DNA from: Candidatus Avimonoglobus intestinipullorum
GTDB lineage: Bacteria; Bacillota; Clostridia; UBA1381
Assembly: GCA_018714645.1 (NCBI GenBank)
Contig: DVND01000108.1
Location: 1-12,480, forward strand
Direction of reading: 5' to 3'
Length of the DNA stretch: 12,480 bases
The notes below the pieces were generated by a model. The model was given only the letters and a program-made list of their open reading frames with translations. It made no database searches and was not told where the DNA came from. Both the position numbers and the translations under genes were made by a program. Shown piece by piece: positions 7,197-12,480 of this stretch. Each line of letters begins with the position of its first letter. Position 1 is the first letter of the stretch.

Positions 7197-7922
7197 ATGA
7201 AGAAGGTAGTCATATTGCTCTTATCAGGGTTGGCCTGTATTTCCAGTTTGACCGGTTGTTCAGAACCGGTCGATCCGGCGGAGTTGACAGAAAAGTACGG
7301 GCCAGAACCCATCTCTGCCAATATGCTTGCTCAAGACATCTATGACACATTGCAATACGAATGGGATTTATTTGACAGCCTCAGCGCGGAGCAAAAAATG
7401 ATATCCAGCCACATCCCTGGAATTTGTTATAAGGATTTTGCAGATTGGGTTACCTGTGAGGAATTTTTAGGTATGTCCGTTCCAAATCCGCTGGAGGAAG
7501 CCACATGGCTGGACAATGGAACGTATGTGGGGATGCCGGAGGGTTTTCGGGATACTCCCCATGTGCAGGCCAGCTGGTATGGCACTAAAGAGGGACATGT
7601 GGAATGGCTCAGCGTTCAGAGCGGTTATCGGGACGGCGACATCAGGGTCACCCTTGATGCTATGATGTATGGCGACCCTGCAGAGGGGAAAAGTACCGAC
7701 AGTGGGTGGTCTATTGAACTGGAGCGGCAACACGATCTTACGAATCTTGGCGATAATTCTGTACCGGTTACCGAGGGCAGCGGAGAAGGATACGTCTCCC
7801 GCACCGCCTATCTGGCACAAGGCTATGTGCTATACCGTATCGATGTGATTGGGGAACCGGACATGCAGGGCAATGTGCAAGAGACACTTGAAAAAGTGTT
7901 GTTAGATTTTGATGAGGCATGA
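7197..7922 (+). CDS. Putative lipoprotein of unknown function
   Basis: A 241-residue protein with a clear lipoprotein signal: K2-K3, a hydrophobic core and the lipobox L18-T19-G20-C21, so it should be anchored on the outer face of the membrane. The mature part is acidic, rich in Asp, Glu, Gly and aromatic residues, without further membrane segments. I do not recognise a domain. The pattern of alternating Gly/Trp/Tyr in residues ~105-220 ('GTYVGMPEGF', 'ASWYGTKEGHVEWLSVQ', 'YVLYRIDVIGE') suggests a beta-rich fold. Three cysteines besides C21 (C14 is inside the signal peptide; C77 and C87 are in the mature protein) leave one possible disulphide pair. It has its own promoter, a strong ribosome binding site and its own terminator, so it is a single-gene unit not tied to phosphate uptake or malate metabolism. 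No function is proposed. Confidence 0.85.
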   Translation: MKKVVILLLSGLACISSLTGCSEPVDPAELTEKYGPEPISANMLAQDIYDTLQYEWDLFDSLSAEQKMISSHIPGICYKDFADWVTCEEFLGMSVPNPLEEATWLDNGTYVGMPEGFRDTPHVQASWYGTKEGHVEWLSVQSGYRDGDIRVTLDAMMYGDPAEGKSTDSGWSIELERQHDLTNLGDNSVPVTEGSGEGYVSRTAYLAQGYVLYRIDVIGEPDMQGNVQETLEKVLLDFDEA

Positions 7923-8015
7923 CTGTCTATGCAAGCAGAAACGACGGCAATAGGTCTTTGAAAGACAATCAGACAAATAGGAAACTGCGCTTTCTACCAC
8001 TCATATGTTTAAGAC
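7923..8015. other. Short intergenic stretch after the lipoprotein gene
   Basis: Between the lipoprotein stop and its terminator there are about 90 bases with no open reading frame of note, no promoter and no repeat that I could recognise. Confidence 0.5.
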
Positions 8016-8049
8016 AGGACTGCTTTCCGTTCTGAGAGCAGTCCTTTTT
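8016..8049 (+). terminator. Terminator after the lipoprotein gene
   Basis: AGGACTGCT (8016-8024) pairs perfectly with AGCAGTCCT (8037-8045) around a 12-base loop and is followed by a T run ending at 8049. It isolates the lipoprotein gene from the malic enzyme gene. Confidence 0.8.
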
Positions 8050-8123
8050 GTGTAATTTGATAAAGAATTTCAATTTTCCGTGAAATCAACACTTTCCTTG
8101 AAAAGAGAGGTTTTTTGGTTTTA

Positions 8124-8152
8124 TTGACATTTGAGGCAGAATGGTATAAAAT
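8124..8152 (+). promoter_or_regulatory. Sigma-A-type promoter of the malic enzyme gene
   Basis: TTGACA (8124-8129), a perfect -35, is 17 bases from TAAAAT (8147-8152). TATAAA at 8145-8150 is an overlapping alternative with a shorter 15-base spacer. This predicts a short 5' leader before ATG 8183, with no room for a riboswitch. Confidence 0.75.
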
Positions 8153-8182
8153 ACATGCATATTGGTTTTCGGAGGGATACAA

Positions 8183-9355
8183 ATGAACAACAAAGAAGAG
8201 GCTATGAAAAAGCATTATGAATGGCGCGGGAAAATCGAGGTGGTTTCCCGCGCGCCTGTTAAAAATAAAGAACAGCTGTCGCTGGCATATACGCCGGGCG
8301 TGGCGGAGCCGTGCCTTGCGATTCAGGCGGATTATGAAAAATCCTTTGAACTCACCAGAAGGTGGAATCTGGTGGCGGTTATCACGGACGGTTCCGCTGT
8401 ACTGGGGCTGGGCGATATCGGCCCGGAGGCGGGGATGCCTGTCATGGAAGGGAAATGCGCCCTGTTCAAGGAATTTGCGGACGTGGACGCGTTCCCGCTC
8501 TGCCTGCGCACCAAGGATGTGGACGAGCTGGTGCGGACGATCTATCTGCTTTCCGGCAGCTTTGGGGGCATCAATTTAGAGGATATTTCCGCGCCGCGGT
8601 GCTTTGAAATCGAGCGGCGGCTGAAGGAATTGTGCGACATTCCCGTGTTTCACGACGACCAGCATGGGACGGCGGTCATTACCGGCGCGGCGCTGCTCAA
8701 CGCGTTGCGGCTGGTGGATAAAAAAATCGAAGAAATCCGGTGTGTCATCAGCGGTGCGGGCGCGGCCGGGATTGCGATCACAAAGCATCTGTTAAAGCTG
8801 GGCGCGCAGCATATCATGCTGTGCAACCGCTCCGGTATCGTATGCGAAGGGGCGGAAGGCCTGAACCCGGCCTGTGTGGAAATCAGCAAGGTGACAAACC
8901 GTGAAAAAATGCGGGGGACACTGGCGGATGCCATGCGCGGCGCGGATGTGTTCATCGGCGTTTCCGCGCCGGGGATTGTGACGGAGGACATGGTGCGGTC
9001 CATGGCGGAGGATGCGATTGTATTCCCAATGTCAAACCCTGTTCCGGAAGTGGATCCGGCGGTGGCGAAAAAGGCGGGCGCGCGGATCATTGGCACGGGC
9101 CGGTCGGACTATCCAAACCAGATCAACAACGTGGAGGCCTTCCCGGGCATTTTCCGCGGGGCGCTGGATGTACGCGCCTCCGATATCAATGACGACATGA
9201 AGATGGCGGCCTCCCTGGCGATTGCGTCGCTGGTATCTGAAGAGGAGCTGTGTGAGGATTATATCCTCCCGCCGGCTTTTGATGAACGGATTGGTAAAAC
9301 CGTTGCGCAGGCTGTTGCACAGGCCGCGCGCAAAAGCGGTGTGGCAAGAATATAA
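8183..9355 (+). CDS. Malic enzyme (malate dehydrogenase, oxaloacetate-decarboxylating)
   Basis: Converts L-malate to pyruvate and CO2 with reduction of NAD(P), feeding pyruvate metabolism in the cytoplasm. The 390 residues match the short bacterial form without a phosphotransacetylase tail. Catalytic Y36 is in 'AYTPGVAEP' and catalytic K91 in 'EGKCALFK'; metal ligands are in 'NLEDI' (E133, D134) and 'FHDDQHGTA' (D158-D159 region). The dinucleotide loop 'GAGAAG' is at 191-196. After the second strand of that fold the sequence is 'LCNRSG' (N215), where NAD enzymes commonly carry Asp, so cofactor preference is uncertain. ATG 8183 was chosen over an in-frame TTG at 8162 because GGAGGG (8171-8176) directly precedes it. 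The gene stands alone between its own promoter and a shared terminator. Confidence 0.95.
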   Translation: MNNKEEAMKKHYEWRGKIEVVSRAPVKNKEQLSLAYTPGVAEPCLAIQADYEKSFELTRRWNLVAVITDGSAVLGLGDIGPEAGMPVMEGKCALFKEFADVDAFPLCLRTKDVDELVRTIYLLSGSFGGINLEDISAPRCFEIERRLKELCDIPVFHDDQHGTAVITGAALLNALRLVDKKIEEIRCVISGAGAAGIAITKHLLKLGAQHIMLCNRSGIVCEGAEGLNPACVEISKVTNREKMRGTLADAMRGADVFIGVSAPGIVTEDMVRSMAEDAIVFPMSNPVPEVDPAVAKKAGARIIGTGRSDYPNQINNVEAFPGIFRGALDVRASDINDDMKMAASLAIASLVSEEELCEDYILPPAFDERIGKTVAQAVAQAARKSGVARI

Positions 9356-9382
9356 AAAAACGGGGAGTTTCCCCGTTTTTTT
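9354..9382. terminator. Bidirectional terminator between convergent malic enzyme and AraC-family genes
   Basis: CGGGGA (9361-9366) pairs with TCCCCG (9370-9375) around a 3-base loop, extended by an A run (9354-9360) and a T run (9376-9383). It overlaps the stop codon of the malic enzyme gene on one side and that of the minus-strand regulator on the other, so it ends transcription from both. Confidence 0.9.
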
Positions 9383-10146
9383 TACTGCCCGGTTTTCTTA
9401 TAGGCCTGCGGGCTTTTTCCATAGGTTTTTTTAAACATTTTTGAAAAGTTGAACACATCCGCATAGCCTGTCATGGCAGCGGTCTGGCTAATGGTATAGC
9501 CGTCTTTTAAAAATTCCTTTGCCTTTTCCATCCGGTACTGGATAATGAAACTGCTGATGGGCACGCCGTATTCCTGCTTGAACAGCCGGGAGGCATACCG
9601 CCTGTCCAGATTGACCATGTCGGCGATGGCTTCTACGCGCAGGTCGTTCATGTAATTGGAAATGATATAATCCTTGATTTTACGCGCATATTGATTGACG
9701 CTGGTTTTTTTATGCCGGAACAATTCTGAAAACAGTAAAAACAGTTGGGCGGCTAAAAACTCGTTGGTAATGCTATTGTTTTTTTGCGCCTGCAGCGTGT
9801 TGAAAAAAGCGTCCCCGTTGATTTTTTGTACGGGGGAGGGCAGTTTATCGATAGTTGTCGCCAGTTCCCCCGAAAATCCCAGCCAGATGTAGGTCCAGGG
9901 ATGTTCGGAGTCCGCGGTGTATATTGTCACTTCTCCCGGCTTAATGATAAAGATGTCACCGGACTCCAGGTGATATGTGACGCCGTCTTTCTCAAAGGTG
10001 CCCCTGCCGCTGACCACGTAGTGGATCAGGTAATACTGCCGCAGGGCAGGCCCGATGGAATGCCCTTTTTCGCATTCCTCATATCCGGCGGACAGGGGAT
10101 TCAAATCCTTGTAGTGTTTGTCTTCAACTGCGGTTTCATAAGTCAT
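9382..10146 (-). CDS. AraC-family regulator with cupin sensor domain, probable regulator of melA
   Basis: A 254-residue transcription factor. The N-terminal part (~35-95) is an AraC-type cupin sugar-binding domain, with 'YVVSGRGTFEKDGVTYHL', 'GDIFIIKPGEV' and 'PWTYIWLGFSG'. The C-terminal ~100 residues (155-254) hold two helix-turn-helix units ('VEAIADMVNLDRRYASRLFK' and 'TISQTAAMTGYADVFNFSKM') and the family end 'F.KTYGKSPQAYKK'. The start (CAT at 10144-10146 on the plus strand) has GGAGG at 10156-10160 on the minus strand. It is transcribed away from melA from a shared 120-base region. Divergent AraC regulators commonly activate the adjacent sugar gene, so it probably senses an alpha-galactoside such as melibiose or raffinose, or galactose. 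The ligand is inferred from context only. Confidence 0.93.
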   Translation of the reverse strand: MTYETAVEDKHYKDLNPLSAGYEECEKGHSIGPALRQYYLIHYVVSGRGTFEKDGVTYHLESGDIFIIKPGEVTIYTADSEHPWTYIWLGFSGELATTIDKLPSPVQKINGDAFFNTLQAQKNNSITNEFLAAQLFLLFSELFRHKKTSVNQYARKIKDYIISNYMNDLRVEAIADMVNLDRRYASRLFKQEYGVPISSFIIQYRMEKAKEFLKDGYTISQTAAMTGYADVFNFSKMFKKTYGKSPQAYKKTGQ

Positions 10147-10266
10147 GGCATAATTCCTCCAATAGTTACATTATACCATGTTTCAGTTACTTTTTACAAT
10201 TCTTTTTTGTATGTTTTTTTGCTATCATCAGCATATCAAAATAAATTGCGAAAAGGGGTAATGAAC
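10147..10266. promoter_or_regulatory. Divergent promoter region between the AraC-family gene and melA
   Basis: On the minus strand TTGTAA (10194-10199) and a perfect TATAAT (10170-10175) are 18 bases apart and form a good promoter for the regulator. On the plus strand no -35/-10 pair of normal spacing is evident for melA, which fits a promoter that needs an activator. TATCA occurs at 10223-10227 and 10234-10238, 11 bases apart, and could be two operator half-sites. AAGGGG at 10253-10258 is the melA ribosome binding site. Confidence 0.6.
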
Positions 10267-11589
10267 ATGAACAAAATCACATTTATGGGTGCGGGCAGTA
10301 CAGTTTTTGCCAAAAATGTTTTGGGCGATACACTGTTAACGCCTGCGCTGCGGGAATTTGAAATCGCACTTTATGACATTGATGCAGAACGGCTGGAGGA
10401 GTCGTACCAACTGATTTGCACGTTGAACAGAAACTGCAATAAAAACCGGGCGGTTATCAAGAAGTATCTGGGAGCCGGGGAGCGCAAGGAAGCGCTGCGG
10501 GATGCGCGGTTTGTTATCAATGCGATCCAGGTGGGCGGTTATGAGCCGTGTACGGTAACAGATTTTGAAATCCCGAAAAAATACGGCCTGCGCCAGACCA
10601 TTGCGGACACGTTGGGAATTGGCGGAATTTTCCGTGCTCTCAGGACCATTCCTGTCATGAAGGAATTTGCGGACGATATGGAGGAGGTATGCCCGGACGC
10701 ATGGTTTTTAAACTACACGAATCCGATGGCGATGCTGACAGGATATATGCAGCGGTTCACCAAAATCAAGACCGTCGGGTTGTGCCATAGTGTACAGGTG
10801 TGTGCCCGGGGCTTGCTGGAGGGGGTAGGCATGAAGGAGTACGTCGATAAAGTGGAAACCAAGATTGCCGGTATCAACCACATGGCATGGCTGTTGGAAA
10901 TCAAGGATGAAAACGGCAATGATTTGTATCCTGAAATCAAGCGGCGTGCGGCGGAGAAAAATAAAAACGAAAAACACACGGATATGGTGCGCTATGAGTA
11001 CATCAACCGTTTGGGTTATTATTGCACGGAATCCAGTGAACACAATGCGGAATACAATCCGTTTTTCATCAAATCAAAGTATCCGGAGCTGATAGACGCC
11101 TACAATATCCCGTTGGATGAATATCCGAGGCGGTGCGTCAACCAGATTGAAGGGTGGAAAAAACAGAGCGCGGAATTGCTGGGCAATAAAGAATTGACCC
11201 ATGAACGTTCTCATGAATATGCATCATACATCATGGAAGCGATGGTGACAGGCGTGCCTTATAAAATTGGCGGGAACGTCCTGAATAACGGGTTAATCAC
11301 CAATTTGCCGGATGAGGCCTGTGTGGAGGTGCCGTGCCTTGTGGATCGGAGCGGCGTTACGCCGTGCAAAGTTGGCGCGCTGCCGACGCAGCTTGCGGCG
11401 ATGAATGTGACAAACGTCAATGCGCAGCTGCTGGCGATCGAGGCGGCGGCAACCCTGGATAAGCAGAAGATTTACCAGGCGGCGATGATGGACCCGCATA
11501 CGGCTGCGGAGCTGTCTATTGATGATATCGTCAGCATGTGCGACGATTTGATCGAAGCGCACAAGGGCTGGCTGCCGGAATACAAATGA
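10267..11589 (+). CDS. melA: Alpha-galactosidase MelA, glycoside hydrolase family 4
   Basis: Cytoplasmic enzyme that hydrolyses alpha-galactosides such as melibiose by the NAD- and Mn-dependent oxidation-elimination mechanism of GH4 (440 residues, normal length). The N-terminal Rossmann loop is 'GAGSTVFAKNVLGD' (8-21). The specificity motif is 'GLCHSVQ' (171-177): CHSV marks alpha-galactosidases, whereas phospho-glycosidases of the family carry CDMP or CN(V/I)P. C173 and H205 (in 'GINHM') are the expected metal ligands. Long stretches ('AIQVGGY', 'YGLRQTIADT', 'CPDAWFLNYTNPMA', 'TESSEHNAEY', 'DPHTAAELS') agree with Bacillus MelA as I remember it. The frame is open far upstream, but ATG 10267 has AAGGGG 8 bases before it; ATG 10261 is too close to that site. 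No transporter gene lies beside it in the window. Confidence 0.95.
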   Translation: MNKITFMGAGSTVFAKNVLGDTLLTPALREFEIALYDIDAERLEESYQLICTLNRNCNKNRAVIKKYLGAGERKEALRDARFVINAIQVGGYEPCTVTDFEIPKKYGLRQTIADTLGIGGIFRALRTIPVMKEFADDMEEVCPDAWFLNYTNPMAMLTGYMQRFTKIKTVGLCHSVQVCARGLLEGVGMKEYVDKVETKIAGINHMAWLLEIKDENGNDLYPEIKRRAAEKNKNEKHTDMVRYEYINRLGYYCTESSEHNAEYNPFFIKSKYPELIDAYNIPLDEYPRRCVNQIEGWKKQSAELLGNKELTHERSHEYASYIMEAMVTGVPYKIGGNVLNNGLITNLPDEACVEVPCLVDRSGVTPCKVGALPTQLAAMNVTNVNAQLLAIEAAATLDKQKIYQAAMMDPHTAAELSIDDIVSMCDDLIEAHKGWLPEYK

Positions 11590-11591
11590 GG

Positions 11592-11620
11592 TTGACAAAT
11601 GAGCCGGAATCGTTTAAAAT
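11592..11620 (+). promoter_or_regulatory. Promoter of the PHP-domain gene, just after melA
   Basis: TTGACA (11592-11597) and TAAAAT (11615-11620) are 17 bases apart, starting 2 bases after the melA stop. This is the same pair and spacing as the malic enzyme promoter, suggesting constitutive transcription of the next gene independent of melA induction. Confidence 0.7.
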
Positions 11621-11654
11621 CATGTAGGAACAACGTTGCAAAGAAGGGTTTGGC

Positions 11655-12359
11655 ATGAATTTAAATGATGAATACAGGTACAGGATCGAACTGCATGCGC
11701 ACACCAAGCCGGCGAGCCCGTGCAGCGAAATCCCGCCGGCAGAATTGATTGAACGGTATAAAAAGCAGGGATACGATGCGGTGGTCATTACAAACCATTT
11801 TTTCCCCGGAATGCCGGGGTATGGCGACCGGGAACGCTGCCTGGAAGGTTATTTTTCTGATTTTGAAGCGGCCTGCGAAGCGGGGCGGAGGAACGGTATC
11901 CGCGTGCTGCTGGGCATGGAAATACGGTTTTCGGAAAACGTCAACGATTACCTGGTGTATGGCATCGACCGGGCGTTTGTGGAGGCGTCATATGACGCGC
12001 TGGAGCAGGGGCTTGCGTATTATTACAGTACGTTTAAAAATGAGCGGAATGTGATTTTGCAGGCGCATCCGTTCCGCAGCGGCATGGAGCTGGCGGATCC
12101 GGCCTGCATTGACGGCGTCGAGACCTTCAACATGCATCCGGGGCACAATTCCCGGGTGGCCGTGGCGGCGCGGTATGCGCGGGAGCATGATTTTATCGTA
12201 TCTGCGGGCACGGATTTCCACCATCCCGGCCATGAGGGGATGGCGGCGCTGCGGGCGAAAGAGCTGCCGCGGGATTCCTTTGATGTCGCGCGGATTTTGA
12301 AATCACGGGATTATATATTCGAGGTGGGCGGGAATCTGGTCCTGCCCTATGGGCAATAA
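11655..12359 (+). CDS. PHP-domain metal-dependent phosphoesterase, substrate unknown
   Basis: A 234-residue stand-alone PHP-domain protein, a family of trinuclear metal-dependent phosphoesterases that includes histidinol phosphatase and the TrpH/YciV nucleotide phosphatases. The metal-binding residues appear complete: H14 and H16 in 'ELHAHT', H48 in 'ITNHF', E89 in 'GMEIRF', H138 in 'QAHPFR', H161 or H164 in 'NMHPGHNS', and D187 with H189 in 'AGTDFHH'. No other domain is fused. The length and 'SPCSEIPPAELIERYKKQGY' opening are usual for small PHP hydrolases of Clostridia. AAGGG (11644-11648) precedes ATG 11655. It lies 65 bases after melA with its own promoter, so a role in galactoside metabolism is possible but not shown; read-through from melA would also express it because no terminator intervenes. 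Confidence 0.88.
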   Translation: MNLNDEYRYRIELHAHTKPASPCSEIPPAELIERYKKQGYDAVVITNHFFPGMPGYGDRERCLEGYFSDFEAACEAGRRNGIRVLLGMEIRFSENVNDYLVYGIDRAFVEASYDALEQGLAYYYSTFKNERNVILQAHPFRSGMELADPACIDGVETFNMHPGHNSRVAVAARYAREHDFIVSAGTDFHHPGHEGMAALRAKELPRDSFDVARILKSRDYIFEVGGNLVLPYGQ

Positions 12360-12398
12360 TATAAAACAGCCGGGGGGTTCCCCCGGCTGTTTTATATT
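12358..12398. terminator. Strong terminator after the PHP-domain gene
   Basis: A perfect 19-base-pair stem runs from 12358-12376 to 12380-12398 with a 3-base loop (GTT). Its core CAGCCGGGGG pairs with CCCCCGGCTG, and A/T runs flank it on both sides, so it can stop transcription in either direction. It begins inside the stop codon of the PHP gene. Confidence 0.9.
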
Positions 12399-12410
12399 GC
12401 GCCTATAAAG

Positions 12411-12467
12411 AACAAAAAAACAGAATCCAACCCTTAGATGCATCAGGCCGGTCTCTGTTTTTTTGTT
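12411..12467. terminator. Second inverted repeat at the right edge, possible bidirectional terminator or small RNA hairpin
   Basis: AACAAAAAAACAGA (12411-12424) and TCTGTTTTTTTGTT (12454-12467) are perfect inverted repeats around a 29-base loop. The loop carries the palindrome GATGCATC (12438-12445). It could be the terminator of a convergent minus-strand gene beyond the window. The weak AT-rich stem and long loop are unlike the other terminators here. Confidence 0.5.
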
Positions 12468-12480
12468 ATGTGAATGTAAT

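Noticed and set aside
8066..8085. TTTCA/TGAAA inverted repeat upstream of the malic enzyme promoter as an operator
   Set aside because: The arms are only 5 bases in AT-rich DNA, too short to be distinguished from chance.
8162..8182. TTG start giving a 7-residue longer malic enzyme
   Set aside because: It would place the GGAGGG ribosome binding site inside the coding region. ATG 8183 is correctly spaced.
9784..10266. Long in-frame extension upstream of the melA start
   Set aside because: It runs antisense through the AraC-family gene and across its promoter. The translation before residue 1 of MelA has no family similarity, and the ribosome binding site supports ATG 10267.

Overview
The window looks like chromosomal DNA from a low-to-mid GC Gram-positive anaerobe of the Bacillota (Clostridia), probably a gut organism. 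The reasons are strong AGGAGG-type ribosome binding sites, lipobox lipoproteins, a Gram-positive-style Pho box of TTAACA repeats, a PhoP/PhoR-type two-component pair inside the pst operon, and a MelA that reads like the Bacillus enzyme. A Christensenella-like or related clostridial genome would fit, but the species cannot be fixed from this sequence. No tRNA, rRNA, CRISPR array, insertion sequence or phage gene was seen.

Region 1 (1-551): the 3' part of an AraC-family regulator whose start lies outside the window, closed by a strong terminator. Region 2 (568-7007): a complete phosphate-starvation operon, pstS-pstC-pstA-pstB-phoU-phoP-phoR, all on the plus strand. It is preceded by direct repeats that match a PhoP binding site and followed by a terminator. 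The first five genes overlap by 1 to 4 bases, and the last two are separated by 15 and 2 bases. The operon therefore encodes the high-affinity phosphate importer, its signalling adaptor PhoU, and the sensor kinase and regulator that most likely control it. Its most unusual part is PstS: the two halves of the binding protein appear in swapped order, a circular permutation, with the phosphate-binding SGT loop near the N-terminus.

Region 3 (7008-8049): a single lipoprotein gene of unknown function with its own promoter and terminator, unrelated to its neighbours. Region 4 (8124-9382): a malic enzyme gene (malate to pyruvate) with a near-consensus promoter. Its terminator is shared with the convergent gene that follows.

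Region 5 (9382-12398): an alpha-galactoside utilisation locus. A minus-strand AraC-family regulator with a cupin sensor domain is divergent from melA, a GH4 alpha-galactosidase. A PHP-domain phosphoesterase gene follows melA and has its own consensus promoter. The locus has no sugar transporter inside the window. The right edge (12358-12467) carries two back-to-back perfect inverted repeats, the first of which is the terminator of the PHP gene.
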